Assembly: GCA_958450325.1 (NCBI GenBank)
Contig: OY288241.1
Coordinates: 39,150,778-39,214,777 of the forward strand
Length of the DNA: 64,000 bases
Origin: Agrostemma githago
Lineage: Eukaryota > Streptophyta > Magnoliopsida > Caryophyllales > Caryophyllaceae
Reading direction: 5' to 3'
The notes beneath the pieces were generated by a model that was not told where the DNA came from, made no database searches, and saw only the letters and a list, made by a program, of their open reading frames with translations. This document shows positions 55,017 to 64,000 of this stretch, in pieces. A program made the translations under genes and the position numbers. Positions within the stretch are counted from its first letter, which is position 1, and the number at the start of each line of letters is the position of its first letter.

Positions 55017-56751
55017 CTAGAGCATTTTTCCCTTTCCTTTGCCCTTAGCCTCCTTTTCGCTCCATCGGCGTCGAGGTGGAGGTGAACGCTCCCTAATCAC
55101 CAAGGGAACCTCCTTAACCCGGGCTCGTTTCTTCAAACTCGACTCCCCGGTCACCTCGTTTCGTCAAATCACGCGGGCCTAGCCTGTCTCGGACCGCTAG
55201 CCTCGGTCCGAGTCTTCCCCCCAAGTCATTAGCACCGGTCTCATTAGTCTGAGTCTTAGGTTTTGACTTAGAACCCGACCCCGGCTCAGCAAAGGAAGTC
55301 GGAGTCTCTTCAAAGAACCGCCTGTTGTCTTTGGCCGATTCTCGACGGGCCAAATCAAGAGCTTCTTCGGTCTTCAAAGTTTTACGGGCCTCCTGTGATT
55401 CCTCAGAAGTCCATTTGCGATATGATTCAGAAACCCAAGTGGTTTGACAAGGGCGAGGTATAGTCCACATGACACGGGTAAACCAGCGCTGTAGCCACGT
55501 GTCACACATAGCGTCCGTCAATTGGATCGAAACGCTAATAATTGCCTCAGTCTCCGGGATCTCCTAAAAGGAACCGAATTGTCTCAAAATACGGTCCGGA
55601 TAGATATGGACAGTCCAGTCCAAAGACAAAATCACCAGATAACGGGCCTTGTCTCTCCTAGCCAACCCTGTCAGCCTCGAAAGGAACCACCAGATGACAT
55701 TCCATCTGATCAAAGGCCCACCATGGAACGTTAGCTCTTCATTCCAATATTTTTGAGTTATGTGATGACTTGATCTTATTCGTCGAGACCTTGAATCGAT
55801 CTGACTGCTGCGATATTTGGGTATGTTCACCGGGGGCTCTATAATCAACAGACGCTCGGATAACCAGATCTGCAAAATTTTCGAAAAGTCAAAAACTTTC
55901 GAAAAAAATCAAAAAAAAAATTTCATAAAATCTGAAAAAATCGAAAAAATCAAAATTTTCGTAAAAATTGGAAAAATTCGAAAATTTCGGCAAAATCAAA
56001 AATTTCGAAAAAATCCAAAAAATTGAAAATTCCGAAAAATTCCGGGAAACTCCGAGATTACCGCAAAAATCGGAAATCGAGCAATTGTTCGAGAAAAACG
56101 ATTAAATACCTGCAAAAGACGGATGCTCCCTGTCAATTGCTGACTTGGTTCAAGTCTCCTAGCGTCAAGACCCATAATAATCTCCCCAGTTATCAGCCAA
56201 GTCGGACTGTGACCTGTCCCCATTTGGTCAACTATGCTGATTAGCCTGATCTCACCTAAGCATGAGTCAGCATCCATTCGACCTTCGAAGGCATATCTAT
56301 GCAGCATACAAAAGGCAAAGGCCCTACGCCTATGGGTAGAAGTAATTCTTGCACCAACCGGGTCCATAAATTTGTCAGCCAAGTCAAATAGGGAAACTGA
56401 ATTTCCCTTCACCATACAGGCTGTCTCAGCGTGCGACAAGCCTAGAAAATCCCTCAACCTCCTCCTTGGGTCAGGATAAAATGGGGGAATAGCAGGACGA
56501 GCATTAGGGCACCACCCGCCAATAGCTGTTATCTCTTCAGGAAGAGGACATATTTCTCCTCGAGGAAATGCAAAAACATGAAAGGTAGTATCCCAAAAGG
56601 ATAAGCAAGCATCAAGGAAGTGCGAATCTACCTTAAGTCGCTGAAGTGGGAATAAGGCCACAATTCCCATTTGAGTTAACTGGACTCTGTCTTCATCTCG
56701 AAAATCATGGGCCCACGCATGAAGCATCGCGGTCAAATGGTCAATACCCAT
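55017..56751 (-). pseudogene. E2 antisense gene, plant-mobile-domain-like, two exons, nearly intact
   Basis: Exon 1 is 56751-56110 (214 codons, phase 0; donor TTTGCAG/GTATTT). Exon 2 starts at 55869 after TTTTGCAG. Exon 1 has LDACLSFWDTTFHVFAFPRG and GGWCPNARPAIPPFYPD, then FLGLSHAE and a SLFDLADKF stretch; exon 2 starts IWLSERLLIIEPP. The wording fits the plant mobile domain family known from MAIN/MAIL1 proteins and from transposons. One CAG-to-TAG change (55566-55564) interrupts exon 2 and a shift near 55150 displaces the basic C-terminus, which in another frame ends RERSPPPRRRW...KGKGKML at 55017. Function unknown; possibly a nuclear factor for the element. It could still give a truncated 300-residue product. 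Confidence 0.7.
55870..56109 (-). repeat. Intron of the E2 antisense gene filled with a degenerate A/T motif
   Basis: The intron carries many overlapping variants of AAAATTTTCG / TCGAAAAAATC from 55875 to 56060. E1 has palindrome repeats in its intron instead, so the intron seems free to gain different simple arrays. Confidence 0.7.
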
Positions 56752-56855
56752 CGCAAGAATAGTTTCTTTTATTTTATCCTAAAAAGTCTAAGGGATTTTG
56801 AGATAGAAGAAAAGATTTGGGTGGGAATATGAAAAAAATAAGAAGCCAAAGCTCT

Positions 56856-56864
56856 CTATTTATA
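56856..56864 (-). promoter_or_regulatory. TATA box of the E2 antisense gene
   Basis: TATAAATAG on the minus strand about 105 bp before ATG 56751, with a pyrimidine-containing leader between. The equivalent box in E1 is at 2036-2045. Confidence 0.55.
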
Positions 56865-57196
56865 ATGAAGAATATCCCTCTTCCTAGTCATCACAGGAAT
56901 AGGATTTTACCACTTTCCCTCCTTCACCTAGGCATACAAGCCTAACCAGGAAATTCCAGGAATCCGTGTCAGAATCCAATTAAGAATCAAAGTCATCCCA
57001 AGCATCCTTATTTCCAAACTTCCAAAAAAAAATTCAGCATTTTTCTTTTCAAAATTTTCAAAAAATCATTATTTCTTCCACAGCATGAGTCAGTGTTTCA
57101 CCTAAATGTTACATACAAATTATGTCAGCATACAGGTACACCCAAGACTCCCAGAAATTCTAAATTCCCCAGTGGAAAAGCTCAAGCAATATCTTT

Positions 57197-57324
57197 CAGG
57201 ATATATATGCAAACAGATATGCCCATAGCTTCCAAGGCAAGCTCCCGCGCAATTCTAAGACAGGATATATCTGCAAACAGGTATACCCATAGCTTCCTAG
57301 GCAAGCTCCCGCGACATTATCAGC
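57197..57324. repeat. 64-bp tandem duplication upstream of the E2 antisense gene
   Basis: CAGGATATATATGCAAACAG... at 57197-57260 and CAGGATATATCTGCAAACAG... at 57261-57324, both with CCCATAGCTTCC and GGCAAGCTCCCGCG. E1 has a single, diverged equivalent (about 1735-1790). It lies 450-570 bp upstream of the antisense ATG. Confidence 0.75.
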
Positions 57325-57473
57325 ATCAACCCAGGTATATTTCTATTCTATGGCTGGCGAGCCCTTCACGCAGGTCTAATGGACCCTAAACGACTCGATC
57401 GGAAGTCTGCCAGGTTTTAATCCTTGATTGACCTGGTAGCTACTCTGACTTTTGCCTTGTCCAAGCCTCAGTC

Positions 57474-57486
57474 AGAGTGGGGGCTC
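57474..57486 (+). other. E2 polypurine tract
   Basis: AGAGTGGGGGCTC immediately before the 3' LTR, identical to the E1 tract. Confidence 0.8.
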
Positions 57487-59860
57487 TGTAGACACCCACA
57501 TTTGACCGCCAGGTGTCTATAGTAGTTCCCGCCAAACACCCGATGATGATAGGACGTAAACGTGCTTTGACAGACTCAGATATGGGCTTGTAATCATGGA
57601 CATTTGATTTAGACTTTTTAAGGAGTACAAATTTCATAAAACCAACCTCAAATCCAGGCCCAGTGGGTCGTTTCGAGTCAAATAACACTAATTTGGGTCG
57701 AAACCGACATCAGGGGTAAAATCGTCTTTTAGCGACCGGGTCAAAACCCGGTCAAAGATATTTCTCGAGGCATAAAATCTGCCGTGTCACCCTACCAATC
57801 CGGTTTAAACTCGAATACTACAAAAATCAGCCATACAAAATAATAAACGATTCCGTTTAAGATAGAATTCGATCTCGAGTAGGAATCCTATCCGAGAACC
57901 GATTCAAACACTCGACCGAGTGTAAAACACTCGGCCAAAACACTCCTCAAGTCAGCCGAAATCCCTTTCTTCTTGGCCAAGAAAGCGGAATTCTTATTTC
58001 CCTCAAACTCCTATGTTTCCTATCCTAAGCGGTATTCAAACTCTCCTAAACCAAGGTCGGAAACTCCCTATAAATAGGACCTCCCGTCCAACACAAAAGA
58101 GACATCAATTACAACGATTTTCCAGCCAACATACACGGTTTTTACACACCCATCACACGGTTTACATACAACCCGATAGTTAGCAAATCCCGACACCTTT
58201 CCGAAGTCTCGAAATACCGACGAAGCCGGCCAAACCCGACGTCCCAAACCACCCAAACCGATACACTTTAACTCATCCTCATCATCTCGACGCTCCCAAG
58301 TCTAAGCCACTTCCCGACGAGCCTTATCCCGAGAAAACAAAGCATGTAGGTTGAGGGTGTAAATCAAACCCGTCTCTCCTTCTTCTCTTCTCTTCTTCTC
58401 GTTTTTTTATGAGTCTTTTCGTCGGTCTTTTTCTATTTTTCTAATATCGATATTATTAAAAACTATTTTCATATATCGAATATTCTTAAAATATGATATC
58501 GATTCTATATAATCGAATATCGTATCAAAAAGAATTATATTAAGTTTTCGACGAAATCGTTACTTCTTTTTACAACTTTTCGTTCAAAATCTTTTTTACA
58601 TCTTTTCGTTCAAAACAAACTTTTTCAAAACCTTTTCTAAAGTCATTCCGACTATTCGATATCGATCTCATAATCGAATATCGAATACGACGAATATCGA
58701 AAATATAAACCGAGTATAAATTAATCCATATTTGTACGCGATTTATAAAATTAACGATTTTCGAACAAAAAAAAATAAAAAGCGATCAGACCCGTACGCG
58801 AGTCGCGCCCGGTCCAGGCGACTCGCGCACGAGTCTGTAATTCGGTTCTTTTTTTAGTTTTCGTTCGTTTATTTTTATTATTTTACGAAACGATTTCTAA
58901 ATTTATATCTTTTCTAAAACTATTCCAAATATTTGATATTGATTTCGTAGTCAACTATCGAATATAACGAATATCGAGAATGCTAAGTCGAGTACGAATT
59001 ATGCGATATTCGTACGCGATTTAATCAAAAAATTTCCGAAAACCGTCGTCGAAATCAGGCTGCCACGCGACCCGCCTGAGTCTCGGGCGAGTCGCGCGGC
59101 TGACTGCCCACATGCGTCTTTCTCGCTTCTTTTTTATTATTTTTCGAACTTCGTTTTTATAACAAAACAACGTTTTTAACAATATTTTTCAGATTTCAAT
59201 TAATTCTTATTTTCTCGATTTCATATATTTATTTCCTATTCATCGTTACTAACCCGTTTTCTCGTGTTTGTAGCGCTTTATTTTCTTTTATCGTTTTATT
59301 AGACTAAAACGAATTCACATGCTAAAATAACTTTGACGTTAGTAGTTTAACATGCATTAAACGACTTAGCAACCCATTCATTTATTTTCCTCACATGACT
59401 TAGGAAAATAATCTCTGCATATCATTCAATCGTCGAACTAACGCGTGTACATAAAACCGAACGATATCTTAGTAAAGTCCGCTAAGTGCGGGCGGGGTTG
59501 GGTGTTCTCGCTGAACTTCCCAACACGTACCCTCACCCCTTACTCAGAACCGTGGTTTCCGGATGTCCGAAACCATTGGCAACGAGAGTCATTCAATATA
59601 CGATTAACCGCTCAAGTCGGCATCGGTATCGTAATGCTAAGGGACGATCCCAATAAACTCTGACATCGAAAATGGGCCAGGCTTTAAGTATGGCCCACTA
59701 CGACATAGAGTGGGTTCGAATGGTTCCGAATAACCATAAAATTCGGTGGCGACTCCTACTTCGATTTAAAATTCTATTCGATCCATCTCATATGGAAATT
59801 CTATCGCCTCCCCAAAACCCGCGCTTCGCCGCGTCGGGGTGGACCTATGTCATGTCCACA
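57487..59860 (+). repeat. E2 3' LTR
   Basis: 2374 bp, same length as the 5' copy, ending CATGTCCACA and followed by TSD CATAC. TATA at 58069-58076 and ACTCGACCGAGT at 57910-57921. Confidence 0.95.
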
Positions 59861-59869
59861 CATACATAC

Positions 59870-59962
59870 TTTAGCTTTACAACCACCTGCAAGAAGATTG
59901 TTCGCTCCGCCAAAGGAGAAACAAAGCACCTCTTGAGAGGGTCCGACATTAAACAATGACGC
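59870..59962 (-). CDS. Host exon, WD40-repeat-like, adjacent to E2
   Basis: A 93-nt block on the minus strand with acceptor TTATTTTGTAG and donor AAA/GTATGT, phase 0 at both ends. It reads ASLFNVGPSQEVLCFSFGG followed by ANNLLAGGCKAK; the G-x-LLAGGxxxK pattern just before a splice that would supply V-x-I/L-W-D resembles one WD40 blade. E2 sits 8 bp into the following intron. I cannot name the protein, and downstream exons are not recognised. Confidence 0.4.
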
Positions 59963-60195
59963 CTACAAAATAAACATCTGCCATAAACATTTGGAATTAC
60001 ACCATATATAAATAAATACATAACTTCAATGCTAACATTGTCAAATGACTCTACAGTTATGACCTTTGACCTAGAACACGTTTAACATAAACAAAATCTA
60101 TTGCATTTAAGCAATCTAGCTCAAAATAAGATGCGTAGGTAAGCAGTAATTCAAGTTGAGTCCAGCCTACGAATTTACATCACAGCATAACTCAC

Positions 60196-60225
60196 TTCGC
60201 CGCCATTAGTATCATTGTCTAAGTT
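60196..60225 (-). CDS. Possible 30-nt upstream exon of the WD40-like gene
   Basis: Ten codons (NLDNDTNGGE) between acceptor CGAAG and a strong donor GAA/GTGAGT, phase 0, compatible with the exon at 59962. Small size makes this tentative. Confidence 0.25.
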
Positions 60226-61831
60226 CTTCGAATTTTGAAAACAAAATTAATGGATAGGCCCTTGTGCATCACACAATACAATTGTTCCAGCTCAATTAAC
60301 AAGCGACTCCGCACCAAACCATGACGTGAGATATCCAATGTGATTCATTACTACTCAAATATACCAAATGTAGTACCGTATGAAGTTCAACCAAGCCAAA
60401 ATCACACTTTAGTCTTAACACAGTACAAACCATTTAAACAAACTTAAAATGCGGCCAATGTAGCACCTTATGAAGCTCACAAAGCCAAAACCACAAGAAA
60501 CACAATAAAAAGTAAATAACAATAACAAGTTGAGATTGAAGCTTAACTAAGTCAAAACAACGCCAAACACGATAAGAAATGACTAACAAGACGCTGAAAA
60601 CGTGGCCAATGTAGCATTATATAAAGCTCAACTAAGCTGAAAGCACACTCATCACAACAGAAATCAACAAACAACGACGACAACGATGAGAATTAACCTG
60701 CAGGAAATTGATACCACAGAAATGGCTGACGGTTTGCTGTGATCCAAATCAACCTCGCTCCTCAGCCACTCAATCGAACCGCGCTACCCCCAACCACCAT
60801 TCAAAACACCACCTTCGCCCACGAGCCTCCTCCGCCCTACACCTTTCTGTCTTTGTCTCTTCCCCGGGCCAGATCCACCAACTTCAGACCTCTGAACACC
60901 ACACACAAAGCTTTAGCCCAAAAAAATATCACAAATCAACCCAAAAAAACAAGATTCGAAGCAAGAAGAACACAAAAACAGAACAACAAAAACCTCTAGT
61001 GTAAACCCTAGGTGATCCATGGCGTAAACCCAAGGAGCATCGACATCTCTTTCTGCGATCAAGTAAAAACATGAGGACGATAATTTAAAAAATCACATCT
61101 ACAAAAACAAACTAAATGAAATGAACTGGAAACTAAAAATTAAAGCCAAAATTAAACGCACCTACAACCATGGACGCAAATTAAACACGAAATGGAACAA
61201 GAAATAGAGAAACAAAACGAAAAAGTAGGAGAAGCCACAATTTAGATCTCCCAACAATAAAAGCAAAACCTAGAAAATCCCAAATACAATTGAACCAAAC
61301 CCAGAAAACCCTAATCCAATTCAATCAAACCCAGAAAATCTTAAATGCAATACGCAGAATAATCAATAAAGCTGTAATCGTTTGTGAAATAATCCACTAA
61401 AATTCCATCAATTTGATTTAAAACAGGAAAAAAAATTGAAAAAATAATTGAGTAAACAAACGAAATTAATAATTGAAAATGAACCCAGAAAAAAGAGGGA
61501 AAAAACGCAAATTAATCACGCATATCACCCAGATTAAACAGGAGAAATAACCAATGAAATCATAACAATTACATAAGATTAGGTTACCCACCGTATTGAA
61601 GGTAATGAGGAGCGACGTCGGAGAATCGGCGATGCAAGTGAAAAAGGATTGTAAAGGAGAAGGAGTGAAATAGGGTTATGGGTTGCAAAACAGGAAGCAT
61701 GTGAAAGTTTGAAGGTAAGAGAAAAAGAGGAAGACAAAATGAGCGATGAGGGGGGAAGATGTGTCAAGTAAAGAGTGGGGAAATTTGTGGGAACACTGTT
61801 CCTAAGCCCCTGCACTGTTCCTAAGGAACAT
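60226..61831 (-). other. 5' region of the host gene (leader and introns), unresolved
   Basis: Minus-strand signals: a C/T-rich leader (about 61790-61600) with donor AATACG/GTGGGTAAC near 61590, an acceptor TTGATCGCAG near 61055 followed by an open stretch DVDAPWVYAMDHLGFTLE to about 61000, and TTCCTGCAG near 60700. These look like a plant gene leader with introns. I could not build one continuous frame. Host locus before insertions probably ran 62 kb to 59.87 kb and on to 44.9 kb. Confidence 0.3.
60361..60645. repeat. Three degenerate 40-bp repeats in a host intron
   Basis: Copies near 60361, 60453 and 60603 share the pattern CCAATGTAG, TAT(G/A)AAG, CTCA and AAGCC, spaced about 92 and 150 bp. 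They look like an old, decaying duplication. Confidence 0.5.
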
Positions 61832-62650
61832 TATCTTCATTCTTGGCTTTTAAAGAGTTAATGATTATTTATTATTGGAATTGCTAAATCATAAACGTAC
61901 TTTACTACGTTGTACACATTTTGTCATTTATTTTTCCGTGTTTGCGCTTTCCCTCCAAAACAAACCTCTCCTTTCTTCTAACCCTAACCAATCTAAGTAA
62001 AAACTTTACTATTATCAAACATAATTCGGACATGAAACAATTCATTTCGATCCCGCTAATTATCTCGTAGATTATCTCGTCAATTTCTGATTAGTACTTT
62101 TTTCTTGTATGTTTTTTCAATTAGGGTTTCGCAATTACGGTTGTTGGTGTGGTGACCACTGGCCAAGGTGGTTGTGGGCGGCCCGATGTGAGGAGAGAGA
62201 GGCGTGAAAGCGCAGTGTTTGGCGAGGGAAGAGGATCAGGGGTGGTGGTGGTCGTTGACGGAGTAGGTTGATCGGCAAAGTATGGGGGTGGACTGGTGGA
62301 ATTGGTGCGGTCGGACCTGGGGCTGGGTTGGGGTACGGAGTGGGTTAGGTGAGTCAGGGTGGTGTAAAGTGCGGGGTAGTGTAGGTGGTTGCCGACGGCT
62401 ACAACTAGGGTGATGGTGGACTGGGTGGGACTAGATTGGGTGTAAAGGTCGGGGGATATCATAAGATGTGAAAGTTTTTTGGGTTTGTTTATCCCTCTTT
62501 TTCTCTGAGTGGAGGGGAGGGGTAAGATGAGAGGGGTGAATACGAAAATTGCAAGTACAATATAACAATTTATGTGTATGATTTAACACGTCCCTTTATT
62601 AATCTCTCTTTATTCTTTTCTTATTTCGTGTGCAAATAAAAGAGGAAAGA
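61832..62650. other. Unassigned sequence left of the terminal LTR element
   Basis: Contains a leader-like plus-strand stretch (TTCTAACCCTAACCAATC near 61975, TTAGGGTTTCGC near 62123) and then a G/T-rich segment to 62460. Frames in the latter give Pro/Thr-rich low-complexity text on the minus strand only. No product assigned. It ends with AAAGA before the LTR at 62651, a possible TSD. Confidence 0.35.
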
Positions 62651-63074
62651 TGATACGAAAATAAGAGTATCTAATTAGTCGTTTAGGAAATTATTAATAT
62701 TGATATTCTTTATTTAATCGTTTTCCTTATTTACAAGTATAAGTATCTGATTAGTTTATTTTCTAGTGATATTTAGGAATTATATTATGCTATAATATAA
62801 TTTTCATACTTAGAATTAGTTTTATTTTAGTAGTATAAATAAGGGATTAAGGTTGTATTTTGATAGATAGATGATTGAAGAAATATAAAAAAATCGAGTG
62901 TTTGTTCGAATTGTTGTAAACAATTCAGTTTGCATCGCTTGAACGAGTTTTCTAGCGTTGTTTTCTTGAGTATCGAGTCAATAGGTCTTGGCTTGGTCTC
63001 GTAATTCGTCAAGCAATAGGTCTAACTCGTCGAATATATCCTTGTTCATTTATTTCCGCTGCGTATTTGCATCA
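62651..63074 (+). repeat. 5' LTR of the small element
   Basis: 424 bp. Contains TATAAATAAG (62835-62844), the probable TATA box. Ends CATCA, followed by TA and the primer site. Confidence 0.85.
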
Positions 63075-63076
63075 TA

Positions 63077-63088
63077 TGGTATCAGAGC
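63077..63088 (+). other. Primer binding site, initiator tRNA-Met type
   Basis: TGGTATCAGAGC, complementary to the 3' end of plant initiator tRNA-Met. Confidence 0.9.
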
Positions 63089-63328
63089 GACAACTTTTGA
63101 TTTTCCTTAAAATCAAGACGGTCCTAAGGCGTGTCAAGGCCAAGTTATTGGTTGAATCTCCGGTTGCGATTGGATTCAAAGATTAAACTCGAGCGAGGTA
63201 GGTCGAGGGTTAGTCGGTTTTGATTGTCTTGTGGTTCTTTGTTGAAGTTCCAAAAAAAATTCAAAAAAAATATTACTGTTCACGTGTTGTACTGTTCACG
63301 GAGGGGAAAAAAATGTCGGGAAAAAAAA

Positions 63329-63613
63329 ATGTCGAAAATTTTCTCGTTTGAAAACACGTACGAGAAAAGTGTGGTTTTTGATCCAACATTGCCACCTATT
63401 TTTGATGATTATGGAGATGAGGAAGTCATTGTTACTCATGTCAAGGAGTCGTGTTTTACACTTGATTATGGGTTTGGTTTTAATCTAACTTCTAAGCCAA
63501 ACAAAAGCACGGTTGATCCTATTGGCTTTCAAAGTCAAGTCCGTTACTTGTTCAATAATAAGGCTCGCAAAAAGGTGTTTACACTTGTGCACGGAGGGTG
63601 GTGGAGTGGATGA
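63329..63613 (+). CDS. Small ORF in the non-autonomous element, about 94 aa
   Basis: Starting at ATG 63329 (MSKIFSFENTYEKS) and ending GGWWSG. The frame is open back to 63224 but only with a TTG start. The acidic block DPTLPPIFDDYGDEEVIV resembles spacer text in some plant gypsy polyproteins between protease and RT. No catalytic motif. Whether it is translated is unknown; the remainder (63614-63727) is in other frames. Confidence 0.35.
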   Translation: MSKIFSFENTYEKSVVFDPTLPPIFDDYGDEEVIVTHVKESCFTLDYGFGFNLTSKPNKSTVDPIGFQSQVRYLFNNKARKKVFTLVHGGWWSG

Positions 63614-63741
63614 CACAAGAGGCTTCTAAAATTAAAAGGAAAAATCGAGAGTTCGAGTTTATTGCTAGTGATGTTCGTTTTCGATCCCGGCGGATTAAAG
63701 TTACAGGAATTGAGGGCAATTCTCTTCAAAGAAGGAGGGGA

Positions 63742-64000
63742 TGATACGAAAATAAGAGTATCTAATTAGTCGTTTAGGAAATTATTAATATTGATATTCT
63801 TTATTTAAGCGTTTTCCTTATTTACAAGTATAAGTATCTGATTAGTTTATTTTCTAGTGATATTTAGGAATTATATTATGCTAGAATATAATTTTCATAC
63901 TTAGAATTAGTTTTATTTTAGTAGTATAAATAAGGGATTAAGGTTGTATTTTGATAGATAGATGATTGAAGAAATATAAAAAAATCGAGTGTTTGTTCGA
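63742..64000 (+). repeat. 3' LTR of the small element, truncated at the window edge
   Basis: Matches 62651-62909 with two substitutions seen by eye. Confidence 0.9.

Larger units (their letters stand above)
44922..59860 (+). mobile_element. E2: complete Tat/Retand-type Ty3/gypsy retrotransposon
   Basis: 14,939 bp with TSD CATAC (44917-44921, 59861-59865). Order: 5' LTR, Arg-tRNA primer site, leader, single gag-pol ORF, antisense gene, polypurine tract, 3' LTR. The two LTRs are the same length (2374 bp); I count about 33 differences, roughly 1.4 percent, so insertion is recent but not new. The plus-strand gag-pol is uninterrupted, whereas the antisense gene has a nonsense change and a shift. 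Two conserved glycines near catalytic sites are substituted, so activity is uncertain. Confidence 0.95.
62651..64000 (+). mobile_element. Small non-autonomous LTR element (TRIM-like), truncated by the window
   Basis: 424-bp LTR (62651-63074, TGATACG...TTTGCATCA), initiator-Met primer site, internal region of 667 bp, polypurine tract AAAGAAGGAGGGGA (63728-63741) and the first 259 bp of the 3' LTR. The two LTRs differ at about 2 of 259 sites, so insertion is recent. No protease, RT or integrase. A tRNA-iMet primer site is shared by Copia and some gypsy elements, so the parent family is open. Confidence 0.85.

Noticed and set aside
62121..62462. 113-codon minus-strand Pro/Thr-rich ORF
   Set aside because: Low-complexity translation of a G/T-rich strand, no recognisable domain and no partner exon.

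Overview
This is plant nuclear DNA, almost all of it transposable elements nested inside one another. The evidence is Ty3/gypsy elements of the Tat/Retand and Athila types, Mutator-like elements with FAR1-type domains, a plant Helitron, a Stowaway-like MITE and a fragment of a plastid RNA-binding (PSRP-2-like) gene. It looks like a eudicot. Retand-like elements with a 3' antisense gene hint at Caryophyllales, but that is a weak inference. I saw no prokaryotic genes, no rRNA and no tRNA genes.

Left part (1-33249): an old Tat/Retand-type element on the minus strand (E1). Its gag-pol reads from 18363 down to 4288 and is broken by stops, frameshifts and insertions. An Athila-type solo LTR (5096-6698, TSD GTCCG) sits in integrase. 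A composite Athila-type insertion (8750-14782, TSD GTAAC) sits in reverse transcriptase. The 5' LTR of E1 (19578-33249) is split at a TA microsatellite by three Mutator-like elements lying side by side: P 21171-23220, Q 23258-29950, R 29967-32391. Q carries a solo LTR (X0) and pieces of host genes. The 3' LTR of E1 (728-1558) stops at the same TA tract and abuts an oppositely oriented LTR end (E0, 1-727).

Middle part (33250-44921): two more solo LTRs of the X0 family, X1 33477-38166 (TSD AAGAA) and X2 38284-43974 (TSD ATTTG). X1 contains a Helitron (35978-37684), which itself contains a MITE (36869-37079). X2 contains a different solo LTR, N (39154-41247, TSD GTTTC). Short stretches of apparent host sequence lie between them.

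Right part: a young, structurally complete Tat/Retand element on the plus strand (E2, 44922-59860, TSD CATAC) with two 2374-bp LTRs, an Arg-tRNA primer site, an uninterrupted 2095-codon gag-pol and an antisense spliced gene between pol and the 3' LTR. E2 has landed next to the splice donor of a minus-strand host exon that looks like part of a WD40 repeat. The window ends in a small non-autonomous LTR element (62651-64000, truncated by the window) with an initiator-Met primer site.

Three themes deserve attention. First, CG-centred palindromes (ACTCGATCGAGT in E1, TCCCGNCCGGGA in the Athila-type LTRs) cluster just upstream of the LTR TATA boxes, and the first is also tandemly amplified inside the intron of the E1 antisense gene. 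Second, each of the three neighbouring Mutator-like elements carries its own array of roughly 20-22-bp units with a GTAAC/GTTAC core. Third, both Tat elements keep an antisense, TATA-driven, two-exon gene for a plant-mobile-domain-like protein. All divergences quoted are hand counts.
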